A stretch of DNA of 7,139 bases from Nitrosomonadaceae bacterium (GCA_947471695.1 CANIWY010000052.1:1-7139); one strand, 5' to 3'. Shown: positions 1 through 6,125, counted from the first letter of the stretch. Program-made: numbers and translations. Notes: generated by a model from the sequence alone, not told the origin.

Positions 1-354
1 GAATTCTGGGGCTATGCTAAAGATGAAGACCTCAACACCGAACAACTTGTCGCCGAGGAATATCGAGGCAGGCGCCCCGCACCTGGGTATCCTGCTTGCC
101 CAGACCACACCGAGAAGGGGCCCTTATTTGAAATGTTAAGAGTTCCTGAGAATGCCGGCATTACGATCACTGAGTCTTACGCGATGCTGCCAACTGCAGC
201 GGTATCTGGATTTTATTTTTCTCACTCTGATGCGGACTACTTTGCCGTTGGGAAGATCGATAAGGATCAGGTGGCGGACTACGCAAAGCGCAAGGGCTGG
301 ACACTGGAGGAGGCAGAAATGTGGCTAGCTCCGACGCTCGCATATGATCGATAA
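1..354 (+). CDS. metH: Methionine synthase, cobalamin-dependent (C-terminal part only)
   Basis: This is the 3' end of metH: frame 1 is open from the first base to a TAA at 352-354, giving 117 residues; the true start lies outside the window. MetH transfers a methyl group from methyltetrahydrofolate to homocysteine through methylcobalamin in the cytoplasm. The visible part belongs to the C-terminal activation domain, which binds AdoMet to remethylate oxidised cobalamin. It is recognised by the stretch YRGRRPAPGYPACPDHTEK (residues 21-39), which holds the AdoMet-contacting Arg-Pro-Ala-Pro-Gly-Tyr segment, then TESYAMLPTAAVSGFYFSH, the DQVADYAKRKG segment and the terminal WLAPTLAYD. All have close counterparts at the end of E. 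coli MetH. An internal ATG at 133 is not a start, because the conserved domain reads straight through it. The gene faces spoT tail to tail with 8 bp between stop codons. Identification is firm from family knowledge. Confidence 0.96.
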   Translation, partial: EFWGYAKDEDLNTEQLVAEEYRGRRPAPGYPACPDHTEKGPLFEMLRVPENAGITITESYAMLPTAAVSGFYFSHSDADYFAVGKIDKDQVADYAKRKGWTLEEAEMWLAPTLAYDR

Positions 355-362
355 CAAATAGA

Positions 363-2507
363 CTAACTCTTTTCCCGAGTAATTCTTACGACCTCCCGGA
401 TCCGCCTGACTCCGCGTATTACCTGTGCAAGGTGAGACCGGTTACTCACTTGCAAGGTGAAATGCATGGCGGTATAACCCCCCTCACCTTGCACAGACAC
501 ATTATCGATATTGGAACCTGCCTTGGCAATTTCGGCCGCCACCTTCGCCAGTACACCGCGCTGGTTTGCCGCTACCATCTTGATACTGACCTCAAACAAC
601 TTGCTGATGTTCTTGTCCCACGCTACATCTAGCCAGTTATCTGGATTACCACGCATTTTCTCAATCACTGAACAGTCCCGCGCATGGATCACTAACCCCT
701 GATCCTTCTTGATGAAACCGACGATGAGATCTCCTGGGATGGGTCGGCAACACTTGGCAAACTGCACAGCCATGCCCTCCGTTCCCATGATAGTGATCGC
801 CTCCCCCATCCGGCTTTCCTTAGGTTCAACATTTCCCGGTGATAGCAGGCGCTTAGACAATACAGCCGGTAGATGCTTGCCCAACACCATATCCGCGAAC
901 AATTCTTTTTTTGATTTGGCGCCGCTATCGCGGGCTAATTTCTGCCACTGAGGATCGCTAATACTTGCTGGGTCAATCTTGAGAGACAACAGCGCTTGAC
1001 TCAGCAAACGCTCACCCAATTTAGCTAACTCATCGTACTGCACTGTCTTGAGGAAGTGACGGATATGTGACCGTGCCTTGCCGGTAACCACATAAGTAAG
1101 CCATGCAGGGTTAGGTTTTGCGTGGGGCGCGGTAATAATTTCAACATAGTCCCCACTCCTGAGTTTGGTGCGTAATGGAGCATTCTCGCCATTGATTTTC
1201 ACCGCCATGCATCGGTCGCCAATATCGGTATGTACTGCATAGGCAAAATCCACCGCGGTCGATTCTTTTGGCAGCGCCAATATCCTGCCCTGGGGTGTAA
1301 ATACGTAAACCTCCCCAGGAAACAAGTCCACCTTCAGATGCTCCAGAAATTCCAGGGAGTCGGTCGAATCGCTTAGGGTTTCCAGTAGACCTTGCAACCA
1401 CTGATGGGTCTTCGTATGGAGATCATCAAGATTGATATCATGACTCTTATAGAGCCAGTGCGAGGCAACCCCAGCCTCAGCAATCCTGTGCATTTCGGCA
1501 GTCCGGATCTGAATTTCGATGGGGGTTCCATAGGGCCCGAACAAGGTATTGTGCAATGACTGGTAGCCATTCGCCTTTGGGATTGCGATGTAATCCTTGA
1601 ACTTTCCGGGGATGGGCTTGTATAAGCTATGCAGTGCGCCGAGGGCTACATAACAGGCAGGAACATCCTTGACGATGACACGAAAACCATAAATGTCGAG
1701 CACCTCAGAAAATGAGAGGTGCTTCTCCACCATTTTTTTATAAATACTATAAAGCTGTTTCTCGCGTCCACTTATCTTTGCATCTAGCCCCGCATCCTGA
1801 AGGCGCTGCCGGATATCGTTAAGAATTTTATCTACAACCTCCCGGCGATTACCCCGTGCCGCTTTACTAGCCTTGGTCAGGACCTGATAACGTGTCGGAA
1901 AAATATAACGAAAGCTGAGCTCCTGAAGTTCCTGATAGACGCTGTTAAGTCCCAATCGGTGAGCAATGGGCGCATAGATTTCCATAGTTTCACGTGCGAT
2001 GCGGCGACGCTTCTGCTGATCCAGCACCTCAAGTGTACGCATGTTATGCAGTCTGTCTGCTAGCTTAATGAGCACAACCCGAACATCCTGTGACATCGCC
2101 AGCAACATCTTGCGGAAATTTTCTGCTTGAGCATCTGCTTGAGTCTGGAACTCTATCTTGTCAAGCTTGGAAACACCGTCCACCAGATCCGCCACCGACT
2201 TTCCAAATCTTTCACTGATCTCAGCTTTGGTGATGTGAGTATCCTCCATCACATCATGCAACAACGCAGCAGTCAGCGTCTGGATGTCCAGGTGAAGTCT
2301 ACCGAGTATGCCGGTTACTGCTAGCGGGTGAGAGATGTAAGGTTCGCCTGACTTTCTGAACTGCCCTGAATGGGCACTTTGACTGAAGAGGTAGGCATTC
2401 TTAAGCTGAGAGATATCTTCCGGTTTAAGGTAACCGGATAATTCATTGAACAGAGATTCTGGCCCGGATAGAGCATCTGGAGTATCCGGCAAGCCTCGTG
2501 CCTGCAT
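363..2507 (-). CDS. spoT: Bifunctional (p)ppGpp synthetase / (p)ppGpp 3'-pyrophosphohydrolase (RSH family)
   Basis: A 714-residue long RSH protein (E. coli SpoT is 702) that sets cellular (p)ppGpp level in the stringent response. Domains in order: the HD hydrolase (about 35-190) has the expected metal ligands His60, His84-Asp85 (in LLHDVMEDT) and Asp151 (in LADRLHNMRT). The synthetase (about 230-345) has GREKQLYSIYKKM, Asp271 of DIYGFRV, the basic KFKD motif at 312-315 and Glu331 of EIQIRT. TGS lies at about 400-460, the Cys-Cys pair of QFAKCCRPIPGD at 586-587, and the ACT domain from about 636 to the end. The basic RxKD-type motif (here KFKD) marks bifunctional enzymes rather than RelA-type EXDD enzymes. 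Both active sites look intact, so both activities are inferred. The ATG start is supported by AAAGGA six bases upstream. It is the last gene of the yicC-gmk-rpoZ-spoT block, 139 bp after rpoZ. If this species also has a separate relA, it is not in this window. Confidence 0.97.
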   Translation of the reverse strand: MQARGLPDTPDALSGPESLFNELSGYLKPEDISQLKNAYLFSQSAHSGQFRKSGEPYISHPLAVTGILGRLHLDIQTLTAALLHDVMEDTHITKAEISERFGKSVADLVDGVSKLDKIEFQTQADAQAENFRKMLLAMSQDVRVVLIKLADRLHNMRTLEVLDQQKRRRIARETMEIYAPIAHRLGLNSVYQELQELSFRYIFPTRYQVLTKASKAARGNRREVVDKILNDIRQRLQDAGLDAKISGREKQLYSIYKKMVEKHLSFSEVLDIYGFRVIVKDVPACYVALGALHSLYKPIPGKFKDYIAIPKANGYQSLHNTLFGPYGTPIEIQIRTAEMHRIAEAGVASHWLYKSHDINLDDLHTKTHQWLQGLLETLSDSTDSLEFLEHLKVDLFPGEVYVFTPQGRILALPKESTAVDFAYAVHTDIGDRCMAVKINGENAPLRTKLRSGDYVEIITAPHAKPNPAWLTYVVTGKARSHIRHFLKTVQYDELAKLGERLLSQALLSLKIDPASISDPQWQKLARDSGAKSKKELFADMVLGKHLPAVLSKRLLSPGNVEPKESRMGEAITIMGTEGMAVQFAKCCRPIPGDLIVGFIKKDQGLVIHARDCSVIEKMRGNPDNWLDVAWDKNISKLFEVSIKMVAANQRGVLAKVAAEIAKAGSNIDNVSVQGEGGYTAMHFTLQVSNRSHLAQVIRGVRRIREVVRITREKS

Positions 2508-2517
2508 TAGAATTCCT

Positions 2518-2565
2518 TTATTCGGTTTGATACGCTCGATATACGGTCGAGTCAGGAGCTGACAA
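2518..2565 (-). other. Possible 15-codon leader ORF upstream of spoT
   Basis: A TTG at 2565-2563 opens a short frame (MSAPDSTVYRAYQTE) that ends in TAA at 2520-2518. A full AAGGAG lies at 2577-2572, six bases before the TTG, which is ideal spacing. The TAA overlaps the AAAGGA that serves spoT, so a ribosome finishing here would stop on the spoT ribosome-binding site. This would permit translational coupling. No homologue is recognised, TTG is a weak start, and an ORF this short could be chance. The AAGGAG box might instead be a relic or a non-translated element. Confidence 0.25.
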
Positions 2566-2576
2566 AGTCCACTCCT
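2535..2576 (-). promoter_or_regulatory. Short hairpins in the spoT leader, some mutually exclusive
   Basis: Reading the minus strand, three small perfect stems lie just ahead of spoT. AGGAG (2576-2572) can pair with CTCCT (2558-2554). GTCAG (2563-2559) can pair with CTGAC (2555-2551) around a three-base loop. CTCGA (2551-2547) can pair with TCGAG (2539-2535) around seven bases. The first two use the same bases and cannot coexist; the first would hide the Shine-Dalgarno of the possible leader ORF. Stems of five base pairs are common by chance, so a regulatory role is only a suggestion. Confidence 0.22.
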
Positions 2577-2646
2577 TAATTGCGACTACCCTCATTTGAT
2601 AGATCGTCACGGTCTTTCAGAATATTCTATACAACACTTACCAAAA

Positions 2647-2853
2647 CTAGATATACCGAGAATCAAGGAGCTCTATTCCGATCATGCCCTGGGCCAACTC
2701 TCGCAAGGCAATAACAGTAGGCTTATCACGGGCTGACTCCACCATAGGAGCACTGCCGATCGAGAGCTGCCTTGCACGTATAGTCGCGACCAATGTCATT
2801 TCAAACCGGTTTGGAATCCTTTTCAAGCAATCGTCAACAGTAATCCGTGCCAT
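2647..2853 (-). CDS. rpoZ: DNA-directed RNA polymerase omega subunit
   Basis: A 68-residue omega subunit, which binds the beta' subunit, helps RNA polymerase assembly and, in proteobacteria, forms part of ppGpp site 1. The N-terminus MARITVDDCLKRIPNRFEM matches the family, followed by LVATIRARQL and the conserved DKPTVIALRELAQG at 43-56. E. coli omega is 91 residues; the short tail here is normal for betaproteobacteria, where the acidic C-terminal extension is missing. The ATG is well supported: GGAG at 2864-2861 stands seven bases upstream. The gene lies 126 bp after gmk and 139 bp before spoT. A promoter candidate in the gmk-rpoZ spacer suggests that rpoZ and spoT can be transcribed apart from yicC and gmk. 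Placing omega beside the ppGpp synthetase is the common gmk-rpoZ-spoT arrangement. Confidence 0.96.
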   Translation of the reverse strand: MARITVDDCLKRIPNRFEMTLVATIRARQLSIGSAPMVESARDKPTVIALRELAQGMIGIELLDSRYI

Positions 2854-2897
2854 AGCATTTCTCCAAAAAATAGACTGACAGTAGTAATACGGAAATA

Positions 2898-2926
2898 TTT
2901 CTAAAAAACCGGGATCGCAGCGTCAA
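2898..2926 (-). promoter_or_regulatory. Candidate sigma70-type promoter for rpoZ (and spoT)
   Basis: On the minus strand a TTGACG (2926-2921, five of six to the -35 consensus) stands exactly 17 bases from TAGAAA (2903-2898, four of six to the -10 consensus). Transcription would begin near 2891, about 38 bases ahead of the rpoZ ATG and upstream of its GGAG. It sits between gmk and rpoZ, so it would provide an internal promoter within the block. No start site has been measured. Confidence 0.5.
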
Positions 2927-2979
2927 TACCGACACTAGGCAAGATATACATCAGACCTGCTATCTTTTGATATAGCGAT

Positions 2980-3597
2980 CTATCTAAGTTGGGTTATCAG
3001 ATGATGGTAACGAACAAGCTGCCTCGACATTATCATCCGTTCGGCCCGGACTATGCAGAAGAAATCACTAAGCGCAGTATCCAACTCTGCGTTGATGATA
3101 ACATAATCATACTCATTCACATGACTGATCTCTTCACGCGCAGCGGCCACGCGCCTTGCGATTATCTCTGGACTATCCTGCCCACGGTTTCGTAAACGCG
3201 TCTCCAACATTGCAAGTGACGGCGGCAAGATAAAAACCCCCACCGCATTGGGGAAAGATCGGCGCACCTGTTGCGCTCCCTGGCTATCAATTTCCAATAG
3301 AATATCCTGACCCGACGCCGTCGCCTCATTGATCCATCTCTGAGAGGTACCGTAGTAATTTCCATAAACTTCTGCGCTTTCCAGAAACTCACCACGTTCC
3401 AACATCTGTTCAAAAATTTCCCGAGTAACAAAATGATAATCGCGCCCATCCATTTCTTCGGCCCTTGGTAAACGTGAGGTATATGAAATGGATAAATTCA
3501 GTCCGATACTTGTCCGCAGCAGCGCTCTTACTAGGCTAGTCTTCCCTGTACCGGAGGGCGCGCTGATGATAAACAGACTCCCGGATATTGCTGTCAT
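2980..3597 (-). CDS. gmk: Guanylate kinase
   Basis: A 205-residue guanylate kinase, phosphorylating GMP (and dGMP) to GDP with ATP in the cytoplasm (E. coli enzyme: 207). From the ATG at 3597 the P-loop SAPSGTGKTS falls at residues 12-21, as in the family. The GMP-binding lid SYTSRLPR is at 38-45 with DYHF at 53-56, followed by FLESAEVYGNYYGTS (71-85), the LEIDSQGAQQVRR segment (101-113, Asp104), RLRNRGQDS and the C-terminal RAERMIMSRQ. One oddity is RAEEMDG after the lid, where most members have R-x-G-E; the usual Gly is Glu47. Start: the frame stays open upstream to a TTG at 3630, adding MEWVIYENSFN. That TTG has GGGGA four bases before it, while the ATG lacks a clear Shine-Dalgarno. The ATG is preferred because family members begin just before the G-x-L-F-I-I strand. 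The spacer to yicC is 136 bp. Confidence 0.95.
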   Translation of the reverse strand: MTAISGSLFIISAPSGTGKTSLVRALLRTSIGLNLSISYTSRLPRAEEMDGRDYHFVTREIFEQMLERGEFLESAEVYGNYYGTSQRWINEATASGQDILLEIDSQGAQQVRRSFPNAVGVFILPPSLAMLETRLRNRGQDSPEIIARRVAAAREEISHVNEYDYVIINAELDTALSDFFCIVRAERMIMSRQLVRYHHLITQLR

Positions 3598-3733
3598 ATT
3601 AAAACTATTTTCATATATCACCCATTCCAATCATTCCCCATCCAAGATTAGTGGAACCGTGGATTTGTTATGTGGCTTTGTTGACACTTACGCCGCACCG
3701 AGTCTCCACATCCTCCGTACTATTAGCACTTTC
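3598..3733. other. yicC-gmk spacer with short repeats
   Basis: This stretch lies between the yicC stop and the preferred gmk ATG. It holds an imperfect tandem repeat, GTGGATTTGTT (3659-3669) and GTGGCTTTGTT (3672-3682), identical at ten of eleven bases. It also holds a 6 bp inverted repeat ATGTGG/CCACAT (3670-3675, 3706-3711). I see no terminator and no promoter I would defend. If the TTG at 3630 is the gmk start, the spacer shrinks to 103 bp. Confidence 0.3.
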
Positions 3734-4615
3734 CTATTCAAGATTTTGCACCTGTTCACGCATCTGTTCAATCAGCACCTTAAGCTCCATGGCAACCTTT
3801 GACACCTCTGCATCCGCAGATTTTGAACCGAGTGTATTCGCTTCACGGTTGAGTTCTTGCATCAAAAAATCGAGCCGCTTTCCGACCGGCCCACCCTTCA
3901 TCAGAATTCGTTCTACTTCATCCATGTGAGTCTGCAGACGTGACAACTCCTCATCCACATCTATTTTCCCGGCGAATAATGCAAGCTCCTGCCGAATTCG
4001 ATCATCGTCGCAATTCACCATGGCCTCCCGTAACCTCAGCATGAGCTTCTCCTGAAATGCGGCCAGTGATAAGGGGATGCGCGGCGCCACTTCAACTGTT
4101 AGTTGGCGCATCGTGTTTAAGCGCTCGAGTAGCAAATCCTTTAGTTTCTCCCCTTCACGTGCGCGCGCTGCCACAAAATCATCCATGGCAACGCTCAGTA
4201 ACTCTAAACAGGGCTCGCGTAAGTCTTCGGTAGGCAACGTATCAACACCAAGCATACCGGGCCAGCGTAAAATATCAGCCACCCCTAAGCTGCGCGTATC
4301 AGGCAGAGCTGCCTTGATTGTATTATTCAGCTCCAACAGTCTCTTCATCAGATCGCCATTGAGTCGCTGAAGATCTTCCGCGCCCACGAGCCTAGAAAAA
4401 CCAAGACGAAACTCTACTTTGCCACGGCTCAAGCGGGCTGTCAGAGCCTCTCTCATCACAGATTCTAGAGAACGGAACTCATCCGGTAGACGGAACTGGA
4501 TGTCTAGATAGCGATTATTAACCGAGCGCAATTCCAAGTTGAGAGTACCGTTTGGCACCTCACGTGTCACCACTGCATAACCAGTCATGCTATAAATCAG
4601 TGCCAACTTATCCAC
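3734..4615 (-). CDS. yicC: YicC/YloC family endoribonuclease-like protein
   Basis: A 293-residue YicC-family protein (E. coli YicC is 287). Family members are reported as endoribonucleases; E. coli YicC has been linked to decay of the small RNA RyhB and to stationary-phase fitness. Recognisable segments are SMTGYA (9-14), LRSVNNRYLD (29-38), the RGKVE motif (64-68), DILRWPG (114-120), the acidic IDVDEELSRLQTH (218-230), and the highly conserved C-terminal blocks GKRLDFLMQELNRE (245-258) and ELKVLIEQMREQ (277-288). The start is uncertain. The longest frame begins with GTG at 4615 and has GGGGA seven bases upstream, giving MDKLALIYSMTG. The only nearby ATG (4588) would give MTGYA and lacks a Shine-Dalgarno. 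Relatives usually start two or three residues before SMTG, so neither choice fits perfectly. It leads the minus-strand block, 136 bp before gmk, and diverges from rph. Confidence 0.93.
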   Translation of the reverse strand: MDKLALIYSMTGYAVVTREVPNGTLNLELRSVNNRYLDIQFRLPDEFRSLESVMREALTARLSRGKVEFRLGFSRLVGAEDLQRLNGDLMKRLLELNNTIKAALPDTRSLGVADILRWPGMLGVDTLPTEDLREPCLELLSVAMDDFVAARAREGEKLKDLLLERLNTMRQLTVEVAPRIPLSLAAFQEKLMLRLREAMVNCDDDRIRQELALFAGKIDVDEELSRLQTHMDEVERILMKGGPVGKRLDFLMQELNREANTLGSKSADAEVSKVAMELKVLIEQMREQVQNLE

Positions 4616-4676
4616 TGATAGATCCCCAATACGTTAAAATAACAAGCATGCAACGATACCTGTTGTACCAGCGCCG

Positions 4677-4685
4677 ATTATGCCA
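4677..4685 (-). promoter_or_regulatory. Possible extended -10 element for yicC
   Basis: On the minus strand TGGCATAAT reads as an extended -10 (TGn followed by CATAAT, five of six to consensus). It would start transcription near 4670, about 55 bases before the yicC GTG. The bases 16-18 further upstream are T-rich but make a poor -35 box, as is tolerated for extended -10 promoters. It lies in the 132 bp spacer shared with the divergent rph gene, for which I could find no convincing promoter. Confidence 0.3.
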
Positions 4686-4747
4686 CAACGCGCGCCGAGA
4701 AAAATTCACTAAACTCATATACCTTATAGCCGAGAGATATCACAATC

Positions 4748-5467
4748 ATGCGCCCCAGCAATCGTACGCCCCTTCAGCTCCGCCCCGTTAAGATCACACG
4801 CCGCTACACCAAGCACGCCGATGGAGCGGTACTGATCGAGTGTGGCGATACCAAAGTATTATGTACCGCCAGCGTGGACGAGAAGGTACCCCCCTTTCTC
4901 CGCGGCAAGGGGCAGGGCTGGCTTACAGCAGAGTACGGCATGCTTCCATGCTCTACCGGTGAACGGATGCAGCGCGAGGCAGCCAAGGGCAAGCAGTCTG
5001 GACGCACCATGGAGATTCAACGATTAATTGGGCGAGCACTGCGATCAGTAGTCGATTTGGGGAAACTAGGCGAGCGGACCATCCAGATCGATTGCGATGT
5101 GATCCAAGCTGACGGTGGTACTCGCACCGCCAGCATCACCGGCGCATACGTCGCACTGCATGACGCGGTCGAAAGACTACTGCAACGAAAGTTGCTGGAG
5201 TCAACACCAATACTCGACCAAGTTGCTGCTGTCTCAGTCGGCATTTATCAAGGGGTACCGGTGCTCGACCTAGATTATCCGGAGGATTCTTCCTGCGATA
5301 CCGACATGAATGTGGTCATGACCGGTCATCTCGGTCTGGTGGAAGTGCAAGGAACCGCCGAAGGAGTCACATTTGATCGGCAAGAATTAAACGCCATGCT
5401 GGATTTGGCGCAGCAAGGGATTCAGCAGCTAATCGCATTTCAAAAAGCGGCACTTGCAGAGAAATAA
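4748..5467 (+). CDS. rph: Ribonuclease PH
   Basis: A 239-residue RNase PH (E. coli full-length form: 238), a phosphorolytic 3'-to-5' exonuclease that trims tRNA precursors and works as a ring of dimers. It starts with the typical MRP and keeps RRYTKHADGAVLIECGDTKVLCTAS, GKGQGWLTAEYGMLP (53-67), REAAKGKQSGRTMEIQRLIGRALR with phosphate-binding Arg86, QADGGTRTASITGA (120-133, Arg126), and the catalytic Asp180 and Asp186 in the PEDSSCDTDMNVVMT segment. EVQGTAEG follows at 199-206. One conserved residue differs: position 68, in the Arg68/Arg73/Arg76 set linked to tRNA binding in the B. subtilis enzyme, is Cys (TGC) here; Arg73 and Arg76 remain. The ATG has only a weak GAGAG 11 bases upstream. The gene heads the rph-rdgB-hemW block, 14 bp before rdgB. 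Confidence 0.97.
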   Translation: MRPSNRTPLQLRPVKITRRYTKHADGAVLIECGDTKVLCTASVDEKVPPFLRGKGQGWLTAEYGMLPCSTGERMQREAAKGKQSGRTMEIQRLIGRALRSVVDLGKLGERTIQIDCDVIQADGGTRTASITGAYVALHDAVERLLQRKLLESTPILDQVAAVSVGIYQGVPVLDLDYPEDSSCDTDMNVVMTGHLGLVEVQGTAEGVTFDRQELNAMLDLAQQGIQQLIAFQKAALAEK

Positions 5468-5481
5468 GCTGATCTACGGAA

Positions 5482-6078
5482 ATGAGAAAGCTCGTTATCG
5501 CCAGCAACAATCCTGGCAAACTCCGTGAGATAGGCCATCTACTAGAACCTCTCGGGCTTGAGGTGCTGCCGCAGTCCGTATTTGATATCTCGGAAGCGGA
5601 TGAACCGTATTGCACGTTCGTTGAAAATGCATTGGCCAAAGCGCGTCATGCCAGCCGCTGCTCCGGCTTACCTGCGCTGGCAGATGATTCCGGTATTTGC
5701 GTGGATGCCCTGAACGGCGAGCCTGGTATACATTCGGCGCGCTACGCGGGGGAGCCAAAGTCAGATGATCGTAATAATCAGAAACTGATCGAAGTACTAA
5801 CCCACCATTCAGACCATAGTGCCCATTATTACTGCATGATGGTGCTGGTGCGCCATGCCGATGACCCACAACCGATCATCGCCCATGGCTCTTGGCATGG
5901 CCAGATCATTCCACAACCATGCGGCAGTGGTGGCTTTGGCTATGACCCCCATTTCTATCTGCCTGAATTAGGCATGACCTCGGCTGAACTCCCTCTCGAA
6001 CAAAAGAATAAAATCAGCCATCGCAGTCAGGCCTTGGTTCGGTTAGTTGAAATCATCAGACAGGAAATGATCAAGTAA
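5482..6078 (+). CDS. rdgB: RdgB/HAM1 family XTP/dITP pyrophosphatase
   Basis: A 198-residue nucleoside triphosphate pyrophosphatase (E. coli RdgB: 197) that hydrolyses dITP, ITP and XTP to monophosphates, keeping deaminated purines out of DNA and RNA. The expected motifs are in order: SNNPGK (8-13), TFVENALAKARHAS (45-58, with Glu48 and Asn49), LADDSGICVDAL with the catalytic Asp68-Asp69, PGIHSARYAG (81-90), HGSWHG (135-140), GSGGFGYDP (148-156) and the base-binding SHRSQAL (179-185). The ATG fits the family N-terminus, although the upstream GGA lies too close to be a good ribosome-binding site. With rph ending 14 bp before, translation may be coupled. hemW follows 47 bp later, so the three genes probably share a transcript. 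Confidence 0.97.
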   Translation: MRKLVIASNNPGKLREIGHLLEPLGLEVLPQSVFDISEADEPYCTFVENALAKARHASRCSGLPALADDSGICVDALNGEPGIHSARYAGEPKSDDRNNQKLIEVLTHHSDHSAHYYCMMVLVRHADDPQPIIAHGSWHGQIIPQPCGSGGFGYDPHFYLPELGMTSAELPLEQKNKISHRSQALVRLVEIIRQEMIK

Positions 6079-6113
6079 TCGGATACACCGCATGTCGCAT
6101 TTACGATCCGATT
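6077..6113 (+). repeat. Perfect 8 bp inverted repeat across the rdgB-hemW junction
   Basis: AATCGGAT (6077-6084) and ATCCGATT (6106-6113) are exact reverse complements around a 21-base loop. The left arm overlaps the rdgB TAA, and the right arm ends 12 bases before the hemW ATG. No T-run follows, so it is not a typical intrinsic terminator. As RNA it would fold directly ahead of a gene that lacks a visible Shine-Dalgarno; as DNA it could be a spaced dyad. Function is unknown. Confidence 0.5.
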
Positions 6114-6125
6114 CTTAAATCCGTT

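Noticed and set aside
133..354. Stand-alone 73-residue gene starting at ATG 133
   Set aside because: The same frame is open back to base 1 and encodes conserved MetH activation-domain sequence, so the ATG is an internal methionine.
1141..1570. Minus-strand open frames inside spoT (1141-1401 and 1373-1570)
   Set aside because: They overlap the well-conserved synthetase and TGS coding sequence in another frame and show no family resemblance.
2953..2979. Possible terminator just after gmk (GCTAT...ATAGC on the minus strand)
   Set aside because: The stem is five or six pairs with a bulge, AT-rich, and has no T-run after it.
3162..3449. 95-codon minus-strand frame inside gmk
   Set aside because: It is a shifted frame of gmk; the protein is Arg-rich and low in recognisable structure, as expected of a shadow frame.
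3668..3709. 13-codon GTG frame after GGAGG in the yicC-gmk spacer
   Set aside because: The spacing from GGAGG (3716-3712) to GTG is only two bases, and nothing links the frame to the gmk start.
4700..4747. Promoter for rph around TATACC/TATAGC
   Set aside because: Neither -10-like hexamer has an acceptable -35 box at 16-18 bases, so I did not call it.
5495..5869. 124-codon minus-strand frame opposite rdgB
   Set aside because: It lies fully opposite a conserved gene; its His/Arg/Pro-rich composition is that of an antisense frame, and no motif is recognised.
6092..6118. Eight-codon ATG frame between rdgB and hemW
   Set aside because: It has no Shine-Dalgarno and is too short to judge; the inverted repeat is the better explanation of this spacer.
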